From the NCBI RefSeq assembly GCF_000725285.1, contig NZ_CP007161.1:248001-312000 (forward strand): DNA of 64,000 nucleotides, given 5' to 3'. Of this stretch, positions 42,901 through 52,023 are shown piece by piece; position 1 is the first letter of the stretch, and the number at the start of each line of letters is the position of its first letter. The translations under genes and the position numbers were made by a program. The notes under the pieces are model-generated. The model ran no database searches. It was not told where the DNA came from and saw only the letters and a program-made list of their open reading frames with translations. Source of the DNA: Virgibacillus sp. SK37. Its GTDB lineage: Bacteria; Bacillota; Bacilli; Bacillales; Amphibacillaceae.

Positions 42901-43638
42901 ATGGAATTGGAAATTTACGGAGGAAGGGCTGGATACGATTTTGTAAGTTTTACAGGAGAAAAGTATCAGTCAATATCAAGATATAAGGATGGGGAAATCA
43001 CGACAGATATAAGACTTCAAAAAGGGGATAGCAAAGTAACAAATATTCTTTCGAAAATCCCCTTTATTCGTGCCTTCTCTATTTTAATAGAAATTATGAT
43101 CGAAAGTTGGAAAGGATTTTTATCTACGGTAATAGTCCTGTTGTCTATTCAATTTTTATTAGGCGGAAAGTCAAATTATTATCTTTTATTTACGAAAGCA
43201 TTTAGTACCTCAGAAATGATGTGTAGCCTTTTAGTTATTACCGGTCTTATCATAAAACTAACTCCCATTGGTAAGTATCATTCAGCGGAGCATATGACTG
43301 CTCATGCTTATGAAAAGGGTCTTAATTTAACAATAGATCTTGTAAAAAGGCAGCAAAGAACGCATAAAGACTGCGGAACAAATCTAGTGATATCCTTCTT
43401 TATCTGTTTCTTTATATTATCTATGATATTTGGTGATACAGTTTGGGTGTTTTTGGTTTCCTGGAGTATTGGATATGAGATATGGAGAATTGAGCCGAAA
43501 GTATTATGGGATGTCGTATTGGTAATAGGAAAAACAACCCAATATCTCCTTTTTACCTCAAAACCAAAAGAAGGGCATTTATTGGTGGCAATCGAGGCAA
43601 TGAAGAGGTTAGAAGAGAAAGAATTAGCGAATAAATAG
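42901..43638 (+). CDS. YqhQ-like DUF1385 membrane protein, 245 aa
   Basis: The DUF1385 signature is clear: YHSAEHMTAHAYEKGLNLT near 127-145, then H-K-D-C-G-T-N near 157-163. The His/Cys pattern is thought to bind metal. Four hydrophobic segments lie at about 60-80, 98-115, 163-182 and 185-200. This is shorter than chromosomal YqhQ (about 310 aa) and lacks its usual N-terminal motif, so it is a divergent mobile relative. ATG 42901 abuts AGGGGAG; TTG 42907 has better spacing and may be the true start. Confidence 0.75.
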   Translation: MELEIYGGRAGYDFVSFTGEKYQSISRYKDGEITTDIRLQKGDSKVTNILSKIPFIRAFSILIEIMIESWKGFLSTVIVLLSIQFLLGGKSNYYLLFTKAFSTSEMMCSLLVITGLIIKLTPIGKYHSAEHMTAHAYEKGLNLTIDLVKRQQRTHKDCGTNLVISFFICFFILSMIFGDTVWVFLVSWSIGYEIWRIEPKVLWDVVLVIGKTTQYLLFTSKPKEGHLLVAIEAMKRLEEKELANK

Positions 43639-43692
43639 TTGATATTTAAACGTGGCATGGAAAAATGAAGGTATTTGAGAGGGTGCCTCAAG

Positions 43693-44003
43693 GTGGCTAA
43701 GGATGATTCAAGTTTCAATGTCAGGATGGATGAAGAAGAAGCATTGGGTATCTGCTTATAACATGCAGAGAAATTGGTTTATCTGTGAACCAAGTTAGGC
43801 AGTTTCATTCTAAGATGATTTCTCAATTTAATCAACTCTCACCTGATGAAGCAAAGAAAGAGGGTGAGGAGTGGTTTCGTTCAGTCCGCAAAGAGGAAGG
43901 CGTTAAATCTCCACTAGCTAAAACTGAAAAGTCTAATAACGAAAAAAGATTACGTGTAAAAAATGAAAGAATACTAAGAAGGGCTGTTTTTAATGATAAA
44001 TAG
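43693..44003 (+). pseudogene. frameshifted small helical protein gene
   Basis: A frame from GTG 43693 (AKDDSSFNVRMDEEEALGICL) stops at 43761. A neighbouring frame reads ITCREIGLSVNQVRQFHSKM and continues to 44003, with a Lys/Glu-rich tail. The join suggests one frameshift near 43755. The part from 43785 could still be made as a 72-aa protein, but no ribosome binding site precedes it. The SVNQVRQF segment looks like a DNA-binding helix. Confidence 0.45.
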
Positions 44004-44268
44004 GAATGAAAGAGATCCAAATAGAATTAATAGGATATTGTATTTGCTTCAGGTTATTTGGAAATTGAATCCAGACATGCGTTTCTTTCAATTGGTAGAT
44101 TCGTTGCAATATAAATATTCATCGGAAAATAATAATTTTGGTTTGCGAAAAGGATTCGAACTAGATTCTAAGGCGGATAGGCCAATGTCTTATATAGACC
44201 TATATTACTTAGAAGATGAAAGGCTAGAAGAATTTTTGCGTGACTTTATTGATAAAAACGAAAAATAG
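43993..44268 (+). CDS. DUF1040-like small protein, 91 aa
   Basis: The start has the R-D-P-N-R-I-x-R-I-L-x-L-L-x-x-x-W pattern of a small family near DUF1040/YihD. It is followed by NPDMRFFQLVDSLQ and an acidic tail with YYLEDERLEEFLRDF. ATG 43993 overlaps the previous frame. It is part of the run 42425-44664. Members often sit near toxin immunity genes, but a role here is not shown. Confidence 0.65.
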   Translation: MINRNERDPNRINRILYLLQVIWKLNPDMRFFQLVDSLQYKYSSENNNFGLRKGFELDSKADRPMSYIDLYYLEDERLEEFLRDFIDKNEK

Positions 44269-44280
44269 GAGGGGGATTAG

Positions 44281-44664
44281 GTGGGGAAAGAAGGTAACAA
44301 GAAGCTGGATTTTATGAATATAATTAATTCTGATGATGTGAACCAGCTTGATGAATATGTAGATAAATGTGGTGTTAATCATAAGATAAAAGGAGCCAGT
44401 CTCCTATACTGGACTGTCCATGTTAATAACCTACCTTTTGTTACGAGACTATTAGAACTGGGAGCCAATCCCAACCTAAAGGATTCAATTGGTAGGAGTC
44501 CTCTTGAAGTGGGGGCTTATTATGGATTCTATAAGGTTTGCAAAGTCCTACTTGAACATGGTGGAAAGGTTGATGAGGATTCGCAGCGGAGAGCTTTGGA
44601 AGGATGGGATGGTAATAGACAAGACTTAATAATTGAATTGTTACAGCAATGGCAGAATAGATAA
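44281..44664 (+). CDS. ankyrin-repeat protein, 127 aa
   Basis: Two to three ankyrin repeats are visible: GASLLYWTVHVNNLPFVTRL followed by LELGANPNLKDSIG, and RSPLEVGAYYGFYKVCKVLL followed by EHGGKVDEDS. GTG 44281 follows AGGAGGGGG, 12 bases after the previous gene. Small ankyrin proteins of this kind are common as immunity proteins of polymorphic toxins; no toxin was found here, so the role is open. Confidence 0.85.
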   Translation: MGKEGNKKLDFMNIINSDDVNQLDEYVDKCGVNHKIKGASLLYWTVHVNNLPFVTRLLELGANPNLKDSIGRSPLEVGAYYGFYKVCKVLLEHGGKVDEDSQRRALEGWDGNRQDLIIELLQQWQNR

Positions 44665-44676
44665 ACCAGAGTGGAT

Positions 44677-44710
44677 GGGCCCCATGAGTTTTACTCAGAA
44701 GGGTCCCTTT
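44677..44710. terminator. bidirectional terminator between convergent genes
   Basis: GGGCCCC pairs with GGGTCCC, with an inner TGAG-TTTTA-CTCA stem, followed by TTT. It lies between the ankyrin gene (+) and the gene at 44691-45218 (-), whose stop codon it includes. Confidence 0.7.
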
Positions 44711-45218
44711 GGTATGATCTAATAAATTCTAACAGACTCATACTGATGATATCTCTCTGACGGAGATGTGGAAACTGTCTAGTACATAACTTGGAGAACT
44801 GATTATAGATATCAGCATTCACTTGAAAAGATTTGTTAATTGTCTTGGAGGAAGGATTGTAAACTATCGGATCAATGATTAATTGGCCCTGATGGTCATG
44901 TAATAGTCGTTTTAGTTCATCCAAATGTTTTTCCAGAAACCGTAATGTTTCATTTGGCTTATCACTTTCATCTAGTTTCTCTACTGAGTCAAGGTATTTC
45001 TCATACTCTTCCAAACTTATCAGTTTCTCGTATTTTTTGGTTGTCTGGTTATATTGGTAGTTACCGTTATCTCTCATGAGTTTTGTGAAGGCACTGTATG
45101 GGATACCAATCTTCTCACTCACCATTTTTAAATGGTCTTTCTCCTCCTTTTCTAGCATCTTGTTCACAGTACGTACCTTGTCATTCATTGGTAGACTCAT
45201 AAATTCTTCTGTATTCAT
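44691..45218 (-). CDS. hypothetical plasmid-type protein, 175 aa
   Basis: Not assigned to a named family. The first third is helical and HTH-like (VSEKIGIPYSAFTKLMRDNG), the middle is acidic, and the end has NKSFQVNADIYNQFSKLCTR with LRQRDIISMSLLEFIRSY, which resembles a ribbon/helix DNA-binding or oligomerisation unit. A role as a plasmid regulator is possible. ATG at 45216-45218 follows AGGAAGTG. Confidence 0.65.
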   Translation of the reverse strand: MNTEEFMSLPMNDKVRTVNKMLEKEEKDHLKMVSEKIGIPYSAFTKLMRDNGNYQYNQTTKKYEKLISLEEYEKYLDSVEKLDESDKPNETLRFLEKHLDELKRLLHDHQGQLIIDPIVYNPSSKTINKSFQVNADIYNQFSKLCTRQFPHLRQRDIISMSLLEFIRSYQRDPSE

Positions 45219-45466
45219 TCTCTATCACTTCCTTATTCTTTAATGAAAAATACTATATTTTATAGTAGATAACTCTGAATAAAATATTCCATTTAGGTAC
45301 ATAAATCGTGGTTTTACTGTAGCTGAATTAAAACTATTTCGGGATTAATCTATAGCAATAAATATCCTTTCTATCGGTTATAACTTGGGAAGTGGAGTCT
45401 AGTATAAAGAGTAAACAAAATAAATTAGGGATTGGAGACATCCAATAGATTAGGAGGAATTTAAGA

Positions 45467-45751
45467 ATGAATAATAAGGAGAAAATAATGCTGGTAGATC
45501 AGTTGGTAGTGGACTTTGGTAAAACTGTAAAAGAGTTTAGGATAAAAAGTGGCTTAACATTACAGGACATGGCCGAGATTGTTTCGCTTAGTCCAAGCTA
45601 CGTGTACAGAATCGAAGCACATAAAAGAAAACCGGAAATAGGAACTAGAATAAGGTTTATGACTGAAGCAATGGGTTTTACGTCTGAAGAGATAAACTTA
45701 TACTTGGAAAAGTATATTGCGAAAGAAAAGATAAATAGGGAATCAGAATAA
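45467..45751 (+). CDS. XRE-family HTH regulator, 94 aa
   Basis: The HTH covers about residues 15-70: TVKEFRIKSGLTLQDMAEIV, then LSPSYVYRIEAHKRKPEIGT. ATG 45467 follows TAGGAGG. It stands alone, divergent from the gene at 45218, in a 250-base intergenic region likely to hold both promoters. Confidence 0.85.
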   Translation: MNNKEKIMLVDQLVVDFGKTVKEFRIKSGLTLQDMAEIVSLSPSYVYRIEAHKRKPEIGTRIRFMTEAMGFTSEEINLYLEKYIAKEKINRESE

Positions 45752-45766
45752 ATGTAATTTCCGAAT

Positions 45767-45813
45767 AACTACTAGATTTTTGAGTCTTAGGATCTAAACT
45801 AGTAGTTTTCTTT
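45767..45813 (+). terminator. intrinsic terminator after the XRE gene
   Basis: AACTACTAG (45767-45775) and CTAGTAGTT (45799-45807) pair perfectly, followed by TTCTTTTT. Confidence 0.85.
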
Positions 45814-45843
45814 TTGACGTGGTTATCGGAATATTATGTAAAA

Positions 45844-45974
45844 ATCAGGATTGCCTAATCTTAACCCTATATAAATATGTCAAAAATAAGGTTAAGTTCG
45901 TCATAATTAAAAATTCCCCTTGAAAGTGACAATTAGTAGGACTGCTAGGTTAGGTATAAATTAGGAACCCGTTG
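45844..45974 (+). repeat. dispersed repeat family 1, copy 1
   Basis: It begins ATCAGGATTGCCTAATCTTA, with ACCCTATATAAA and TGTCAAAAATAAGGTT next, then AAAGTGACA, and ends TTAGGAACCCGT. In this copy CTTAACC and GGTTAAG are perfectly complementary. No gene is visible in 45814-46520. Confidence 0.75.
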
Positions 45975-46255
45975 ATAGGACCTTTTGATAAAGAAGATTG
46001 GATATTAACTGAACCAGTACTATAGAAGAAAATATTAGAATCAATAGAGAAATTTAAGCTAAATGAGAGTGTTGAACATTTATAAGAACCGTATTGAGCC
46101 CGTTTTGGGACATAAACATTTTCAATTTGATGACAGTTAGAAAAAAGGAACTACAAAGTGTGTTTGAAACGGTTCGAATAAGGTACAAATATTGCTCTTA
46201 ACGCAGTATTTGGGGGTTTTGCTACAGTTAATTCCATTACAGAGTGGAAATCTGA

Positions 46256-46394
46256 ATCAGGATTGCCTAATCTTAACCCTATTAATATATGTCAAAAATA
46301 AGGCTTCGTTTGTTATAAATATTAAAAACCTCCCTGATAAGTGACATGTAAAAAAATAACAAGGTCAGGCACCAGTCAGTAGGGAACCCGTTCT
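46256..46394 (+). repeat. dispersed repeat family 1, copy 2
   Basis: Same start as copy 1, then TATGTCAAAAATAAGG and GATAAGTGACATGTAAAA, ending AGGGAACCCGTT. It lies about 140 bases before the split nuclease gene. Confidence 0.75.
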
Positions 46395-46535
46395 AACTAG
46401 ATAAAACAATAACCCTAACCATAATAGGTCAATAGGATATTAGTCTTTTATGGTAAGATTATAGAATAAGATTAGTTAAAGTCATCGATTTTAGAATGAA
46501 CAGTATGAAATTATTATAGGAGAGTGAGTCCTAAA

Positions 46536-47483
46536 ATGAGAAAGAAAATGAACTATTTAATCTTACTTTTAACGATTGTTTTTATGGTTGGTTGCACCAA
46601 CGTAGAAGATACATCCAATACAGATGTAGAAGCAGATTCACAAGAAGTAACCAGAGTTGAAACAAATAAAAATAACGAAAAAGAGGAAACAGTCACTACG
46701 GTTGTTGATGAATCGGCAGTAGGGGAACCGCAGGGTGTTCCAGATGCGAAGGAAACACCAACCCAACCAAATAATGAATTATTCTCAGGATACAAACTTA
46801 TTGAAGTTGATGGCGGTGATTTGTCTGGACATCGTGAACCTAAAGTCGTTGTTGACATTGGATTTGGAGATAGAGAGTATTTGGCATTTACGAATGAACA
46901 TGGGCAGTTGGTTCGAGTCATAGCTGATGAAGTCATCTTGCAGGATGATAGTACCGAACCTGTAAAGTCAAATGGCAGATATTATTGGGATGAAGCAAAA
47001 GTCCCAGGTGTTGAAAGTGATGTTTTAGATGAAGGTCATACCATTGCTGATTCTCTTGGAGGAGTGTCGAATGCTTATAATATCACGCCACAAGATAGCA
47101 CACTCAACCGACACGGTGATCAGGCTTATATGGAAAGGGCAATCCGTGATGCAGGCGGAGCTACTAATTTTGAAGCAATTATAACATATCCAAATACGGA
47201 AACCCAGATTCCTTCTAGTTACAAATATACCTACACTTTAAAAGGAAACGTAATTGTTGACGAATTTGACAACGTGAACCCTGATGAAGTGAACGAATCA
47301 CTTGGTTTAACCAAAAGTGAATCTACTCCGTCAACTGATTCAAACAGTTCAAGCAAAGATGGCGACCTTTCTAGTGTTGATGCAAACGGTAATGGCAAGG
47401 TGACGATTCAAGAAGCGAAAGATGCAGGCTATAAAATGCCGATTTCTAGCGACCATTGGTTAAATTTAGATATTAATTCATAG
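46536..47483 (+). pseudogene. secreted DNA/RNA non-specific endonuclease lipoprotein, 5' part, split by the transposon
   Basis: ATG 46536 gives a lipoprotein signal (NYLILLLTIVFMVGC). An acidic, Thr-rich linker precedes a non-specific nuclease domain with RYYWDEAKVPG, GHTIADSLGG and ITPQDSTLNRHGDQAYMER. The C-terminal Excalibur/EF-hand-like motif begins (VDANGNGKVTIQEAKDAGYK, then MPISSDHW) but is cut after codon TGG at 47457-47459. The final residues LNLDINS come from transposon DNA. The missing end (LYEYMDDRDGDGMVGE) lies at 56460-56510. The truncated product keeps its nuclease domain and could still be active. Confidence 0.85.
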
Positions 47484-47624
47484 GATAGTTAGTCTAATAT
47501 GAGGGCTGGTTATCCATTTTTATTTACATAATTTATTGGATAAATAAAGGTTGAAAATATTGTATTAATAGTTTAATATGAAACCATAAACAAGAACATT
47601 TGTTTGTATTGCTGGAGGACGTAG

Positions 47625-47637
47625 CCTCGGTGCGAGG
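47625..47637 (+). other. small hairpin in the tnpA leader
   Basis: CCTCG-GTG-CGAGG forms a tight 5-bp stem within GGAGGACGTAG...ACC, 75 bases before tnpA. It may be a recombination-site or leader structure. The rest of 47460-47698 shows no gene. Confidence 0.35.
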
Positions 47638-47716
47638 ACCTTAAAGAAACAACAATAACGGTAAACATTATAAGTAGCAGCACTATCGTAAATTTCAATT
47701 GGTTGGAGATGCTTTT

Positions 47717-48850
47717 ATGAAGGTAGAACAAATATTGATTGGGAATAGAAAAGTATATCTGCTTATTGATTCAAATGGAACGCCAGTTAAACCCGTTGCG
47801 AAGTATATGAAATTTCACTATAACAAGGAGAGTAGTAGCAATACTTTACAGACTTATTGTACAGCTTTGAAATATTACTTTACATACTTAGAACAAACAG
47901 AAATTGATTATCAGCAAGTTAGCTTTCAAATAATATCTGACTTCGTTGCTTGGCTCAGAAATCCATATGAAAGCAATAAAGTAGTACCTCAAAAAGAAGT
48001 TAAGGCTAAACGCAGTGAAAGAACAGTAAACACTTACCTTACGGTAGTGACATCATTTTATGATTATCTATACAGAGAAGAATTAGTTGAATCAAATGTT
48101 GTTGAAAAGTTGATGAAGAAGATGTTTCAAGGTGCCAGTGGAAATGGATATAAGGATTTTTTATATCATGTAAATAAAGAAAAACCACGTTTCAAAAATG
48201 TGCTTAAATTAGACGAACCTAAAGTAAGAGTGAGGATATTTACAAAGGAGCAAGTTAATGAAATCTATAAATCTACTACTAATCTTAGGGATAGGTTTCT
48301 AGTAAGATTGCTTTTTGAAACTGGCTTACGTATAGGTGAAGTTCTTTCCTTATTTCTTGAGGATTTTCAATTTGATGCCATACAAAGGAAGCACAAAATC
48401 CAACTAACAGATAGAGGGGAGTTACCAAACGGGGGAAAATTGAAGACTGGAGAACGAAAGATTGACATCTCTCAAGGACTAATGGACTTGTATGATGATT
48501 ACTTATACGAAGTGCTAGATGAATATAATCCTAACCATAACTTTGTATTTGTGAAGATTTGGGGTAAGAACGTTGGAGAACCTTTAACTTATTCTGATGT
48601 TTATGCCACTTTTAAGGAGATAGAAAGAAAAATAGGCCTATATATTACTCCGCATTTATTCCGACATACCCATGGAACCATATTTTATCTTCAAACAAAG
48701 AACATAAAGGCTGTACAAGAACGTCTAGGTCATGCACAAATACAAACAACCATTGACCTATATGTTCACCCTTCCGAAGATGATATTCGTAAGGAATGGG
48801 AAAAAGCCTCTCATGCCTTTGAAATTAGGCGAGGCGTGGAGAACAAATAG
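47717..48850 (+). CDS. tnpA: TnpA-type tyrosine recombinase of a Tn554-like element
   Basis: This protein of about 377-383 aa has a SAM-like N-terminal domain (YNKESSSNTLQTYCTALKYYF) and a catalytic domain with Arg in ETGLRIGEVLS near 222, HLFRHTHGT near 325, LGHAQIQTT near 350, and Tyr in IDLYVHPS near 360. The order and size match TnpA of Tn554. I place the start at ATG 47717; an upstream GTG-type start near 47699 is also open. It is followed 74 bases later by tnpB. Confidence 0.88.
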   Translation: MKVEQILIGNRKVYLLIDSNGTPVKPVAKYMKFHYNKESSSNTLQTYCTALKYYFTYLEQTEIDYQQVSFQIISDFVAWLRNPYESNKVVPQKEVKAKRSERTVNTYLTVVTSFYDYLYREELVESNVVEKLMKKMFQGASGNGYKDFLYHVNKEKPRFKNVLKLDEPKVRVRIFTKEQVNEIYKSTTNLRDRFLVRLLFETGLRIGEVLSLFLEDFQFDAIQRKHKIQLTDRGELPNGGKLKTGERKIDISQGLMDLYDDYLYEVLDEYNPNHNFVFVKIWGKNVGEPLTYSDVYATFKEIERKIGLYITPHLFRHTHGTIFYLQTKNIKAVQERLGHAQIQTTIDLYVHPSEDDIRKEWEKASHAFEIRRGVENK

Positions 48851-48924
48851 GAAGCGTTTCAAACAGGTTTACTGACGAAGTAGCACCTTTTTAGAGCGAT
48901 ATTAGTATTTTAGGAGGGCAAATA

Positions 48925-51063
48925 TTGGATAATATCATACAGAGTAATTCAATCCTTAAAAGCGAATATTGGGACTTAATCACTTCCACTCTTTCCTCTT
49001 ACGAGGTTAAAGAAATTTCCAACGATGGAAAAGTAACAAAAAGAGTTGTGAATGATGATTACTTTTTAGTCAATGATATTTGGAATATACACGAGATTGG
49101 TAAAATCCCTAATTTTGAAGAGCAATATAACAAGAGAAAAGGAATAGTAAATAACATTTACTTCAACTGCGAAAATCCAAACGTCAACATGGAGATTAAG
49201 TTTGTTTACTACAATCAAATTTTTTCAGACCGTTGGGGAATAAGGACTATATTTAAAAGTATCTCAGGCTCGTTAAAAAAACTGGCTGAGTATTTAAACG
49301 AAAAGCACCCAAATCTCACTTCCCTTCTTGATTTAGACATCAATAAAGAGCAAAAACTTTGGACCTTTTGGTTGAATGGTAAAGGAGAAAAGACGAGTTA
49401 CATCAAGAAGTGGAGAGGGAAAGAAATCGTAGCCCGTACGGAAATAGATGGCTTTTTAGCACGGATTTATAATACACTTTTTCAATTAACAGACACCCGT
49501 GATGAATGGGAGAAGGACCGATGGGATATACGGGTGCTGTATAAAAAATATGGGATAGGATTCAATGAATCAACAAGTGGTTATCACATTGATTTTTCAA
49601 ATATAGAGAATAAAAATTTCCGTAAAATATTTAAAGAATATTTAAAAGGTCGTCTAATCAGCGGCAAAAACTTCACCTGGGGTACAGCTCGAAGTTATGG
49701 AACATACACTATTCCTTTTTTAAACTCAATTTCAAAACAAAATCCAAAATGGAACGATTTTAAAGAACTTGAAAGAAAACATATAGAAAAGTACATAGAA
49801 GAGTTAAATGAATATATAAAGACCAAATTAAATAAGAAAAATTCCAATCCTAAAAAATATGTTCGTCAAGCATTAAAGTGTGTTCGTGCCTTCATAAGAG
49901 ATCTTCAAATTTTAGAGAAGTTCGAGGATTTTGCACCTGAAGAAATGGTGTTTCGTCTAATATATCCTGAAGACTTTCCTAATCTCCCTAAAAAATCATT
50001 GGATGATATTGATTACATACCTGACTATGTATTGGAACAACTGTTTAATAATCTAAATGACCTTCATCCAGATGTACAGCCAATTGTCTGGATTGCTTTC
50101 AAAACAGGGCTTCGCATAAGCGATACATTGGGATTAACGCAGGATTGTTTAGGTAAAATAAATGGAAAGTCAAATCTTACAACAGATATTGAAAAGACGT
50201 ATGTAATAGGTCATAAAATCCCCATTGATGATCATCTAGCGGATATAATTGCAGTTTTAATTGACCGTTCCAAGCAAAACAGCAATGATGATAACAATCC
50301 TGAAAGATACCTTTTTGTTCGCTACCGAGGTCCTCGTAAGGGAAGACCCTTTAGTCAGAATTTTGTTCGAGAAGAACTAAACAAATTAGCGTTAAAAAAG
50401 AATATAACAGATGAATCAGGAAATTTATTTCACTTCAAAAATCACCAGTTCCGACATACTTATGGAGTAAAAATGATAAATGGTGGAGCTGATATTATAA
50501 CGGTGCAGGAGTTATTAGCCCACGCATCACCCGAAATGACCATTCTATATGCTCGTCTATTAGATGATACGAAACGTAAAGAATTTGAGAAAGTTGTGAG
50601 ACAAGGTGTATTTGCCTTTGACTTAAATGGGGAAATTCATCAGGTCTCCGAAAAGGAACAAATCCCTAAAGACATTCTTGATATGTTGTGGAAAGATGAG
50701 AAGTTAAATGCCTTAGATAACCCTTATGGGACCTGTCGAGCAAGGGTCAATGGGAATTGCCCATTGGCAGCAGAACCACCTTGTCTCACTGCGAACGATG
50801 GAAAACCTTGTTTTGATTTAGCGGTAGGTATGACAAGTTTTGATGTTAAAAAGTACGAACTTCTTATAGAAACTACCACAAAGTGGATTGAAGCATCTAA
50901 AGAGTATGGTCGTGAAGATATGGTTAAGGCAAACGAAAAAAACTTGGAAAGGTACCAAAATATTTACGAAACAATCAAAGAAGGTAATGTTATTTTTGGT
51001 CGATTTGACCGCATGAAGAGACAATTAGAACGTAAGAAAAAGAAAGGTGTTAGACATGGCTAG
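48925..51063 (+). CDS. tnpB: TnpB-type tyrosine recombinase of a Tn554-like element
   Basis: This 712-aa protein has the recombinase core in the middle: KTGLRISDTLGL near 395, HQFRHTYGVKM near 513, LLAHASPEMTILYARLLDD near 537-555 (Tyr nucleophile). A C-terminal Cys-rich segment typical of TnpB follows, C-R-A-R-V-N-G-N-C-P-L-A-A-E-P-P-C near 615. TnpB acts with TnpA at the ends of the element. The TTG start follows AGGAGGGC. It overlaps tnpC by 17 bases. Confidence 0.9.
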   Translation: MDNIIQSNSILKSEYWDLITSTLSSYEVKEISNDGKVTKRVVNDDYFLVNDIWNIHEIGKIPNFEEQYNKRKGIVNNIYFNCENPNVNMEIKFVYYNQIFSDRWGIRTIFKSISGSLKKLAEYLNEKHPNLTSLLDLDINKEQKLWTFWLNGKGEKTSYIKKWRGKEIVARTEIDGFLARIYNTLFQLTDTRDEWEKDRWDIRVLYKKYGIGFNESTSGYHIDFSNIENKNFRKIFKEYLKGRLISGKNFTWGTARSYGTYTIPFLNSISKQNPKWNDFKELERKHIEKYIEELNEYIKTKLNKKNSNPKKYVRQALKCVRAFIRDLQILEKFEDFAPEEMVFRLIYPEDFPNLPKKSLDDIDYIPDYVLEQLFNNLNDLHPDVQPIVWIAFKTGLRISDTLGLTQDCLGKINGKSNLTTDIEKTYVIGHKIPIDDHLADIIAVLIDRSKQNSNDDNNPERYLFVRYRGPRKGRPFSQNFVREELNKLALKKNITDESGNLFHFKNHQFRHTYGVKMINGGADIITVQELLAHASPEMTILYARLLDDTKRKEFEKVVRQGVFAFDLNGEIHQVSEKEQIPKDILDMLWKDEKLNALDNPYGTCRARVNGNCPLAAEPPCLTANDGKPCFDLAVGMTSFDVKKYELLIETTTKWIEASKEYGREDMVKANEKNLERYQNIYETIKEGNVIFGRFDRMKRQLERKKKKGVRHG

Positions 51064-51451
51064 TTTTGATCGTGAGGAGCAATTAAGGCGGCTACATGAA
51101 AAGAGAAAGCAAGAAACTAAAGATAAGGTTGAAAAAGCTATTAAACGCCTTATAAAGAGTTCTAAGGCAATTAACTTTAATAGCGTAGCGAAAGAAGCTG
51201 GAGTGAGCAAAGCAACGCTGTATAACCATTCAGCTCTTAAAGAGCGTATCAATTTCTTACGAAATCAACAAGAAGAAAAGTTTGTAGATTCAAGGATAAA
51301 ACGGGATGAAAATAATCAAAACGCTGTAATAGCTTCACTTAAAAGAAGGATTGAAAAACTGGAGAAAAAGAATAAAGAACTTGAACTAGAAAATAAGCAA
51401 TTAAGTGAAAATGAAAAAGAAAAGCTGGCTAACTATTTTGAGAGTATATAA
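51047..51451 (+). CDS. tnpC: TnpC-type accessory transposition protein
   Basis: This 134-aa coiled-coil protein has an HTH-like segment (INFNSVAKEAGVSKATLYNH) followed by a heptad-rich region (LKRRIEKLEKKNKELELENK). TnpC of Tn554 orients and stimulates transposition. ATG 51056 (MASFDREEQ), 4 bases after the GGTGTTAG region, may be the true start. It ends the tnpABC operon, before boundary element S11 and a strong terminator. Confidence 0.85.
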   Translation: MLDMASFDREEQLRRLHEKRKQETKDKVEKAIKRLIKSSKAINFNSVAKEAGVSKATLYNHSALKERINFLRNQQEEKFVDSRIKRDENNQNAVIASLKRRIEKLEKKNKELELENKQLSENEKEKLANYFESI

Positions 51452-51454
51452 TCC

Positions 51455-51490
51455 TTATTCAACTAACGGGGCAGTTATGTTTAAGATGCT
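51455..51490 (+). repeat. cassette-boundary dyad element S11, after tnpC
   Basis: TTATTCAACTAACGGGGCAG with right arm TTATGTTTAAGATGC. It lies 4 bases after the tnpC stop and matches the elements of the 29-33 kb array. Confidence 0.6.
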
Positions 51491-51512
51491 TTAAAATTTG
51501 GTTAAGCTCTCT

Positions 51513-51550
51513 AAAAAGATTGGTTTCTAACATTAGAAACCAATCTTTTT
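51513..51550. terminator. strong bidirectional terminator after tnpC
   Basis: AAAAAGATTGGTTTCTAA and its complement TTAGAAACCAATCTTTTT pair perfectly over 18 bp with a CA loop, with T and A tracts at the ends. Confidence 0.95.
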
Positions 51551-51574
51551 TATTGTAATATTAATATATAATAA

Positions 51575-51642
51575 TCAAACAATCATTTGACTATTTGCTT
51601 ATGTTGGGATATATTATACTCATCAAACAAACAGTCATTTGA
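51575..51642 (+). promoter_or_regulatory. cadC promoter with two CadC-type operators
   Basis: TTGACT (51587-51592) and TATATT (51610-51615) have a 17-base spacer. TCAAACAATCATTTGA (51575-51590) overlaps the -35 and TCAAACAAACAGTCATTTGA (51623-51642) lies just after the -10. These imperfect palindromes share TCAAAC and CATTTGA and fit ArsR-family repression relieved by Cd, Pb or Zn. Confidence 0.8.
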
Positions 51643-51657
51643 ATAAGGAGGGTAATT

Positions 51658-52023
51658 ATGATGAAAGATATGTGTGAAGTTACCTGTATTCACGAAGATA
51701 AAGTAAACAGGGCTAAAAAAGACCTTGCTAAACAGAATCCTATGGATGTAGCGAAAGTTTTCAAGGCTCTGTCAGATGATACAAGGGTTAAAATTGCTTA
51801 CGTTTTATCTTTAGAGGGAGAGTTATGTGTTTGTGATGTAGCGAATATTATTGAATCTTCAACGGCTACGGCATCCCATCATTTAAGATTATTGAAAAAC
51901 CTAGGTATAGCAACATACCGTAAAGAAGGAAAATTAGTCTATTATTCACTAGATGATGAGCATGTTAAACAGCTCGTAGAAAAAGCCTTCGAGCATCAGA
52001 AGGAGGCTACGAAAGTTGGATAA
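51658..52023 (+). CDS. cadC: CadC, ArsR-family metal-responsive repressor
   Basis: This 121-aa winged-helix repressor has the metal ligands of CadC: N-terminal Cys residues in MCEVTCIH and the alpha-3 motif [10 protein letters not shown]. The HTH follows as [17 protein letters not shown], then [12 protein letters not shown]. It would bind the promoter at 51575-51642 and release it on Cd, Pb or Zn binding. ATG 51658 (or 51661) follows AAGGAGGG. It overlaps cadA by 8 bases. Confidence 0.95.
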   Translation: MMKDMCEVTCIHEDKVNRAKKDLAKQNPMDVAKVFKALSDDTRVKIAYVLSLEGELCVCDVANIIESSTATASHHLRLLKNLGIATYRKEGKLVYYSLDDEHVKQLVEKAFEHQKEATKVG

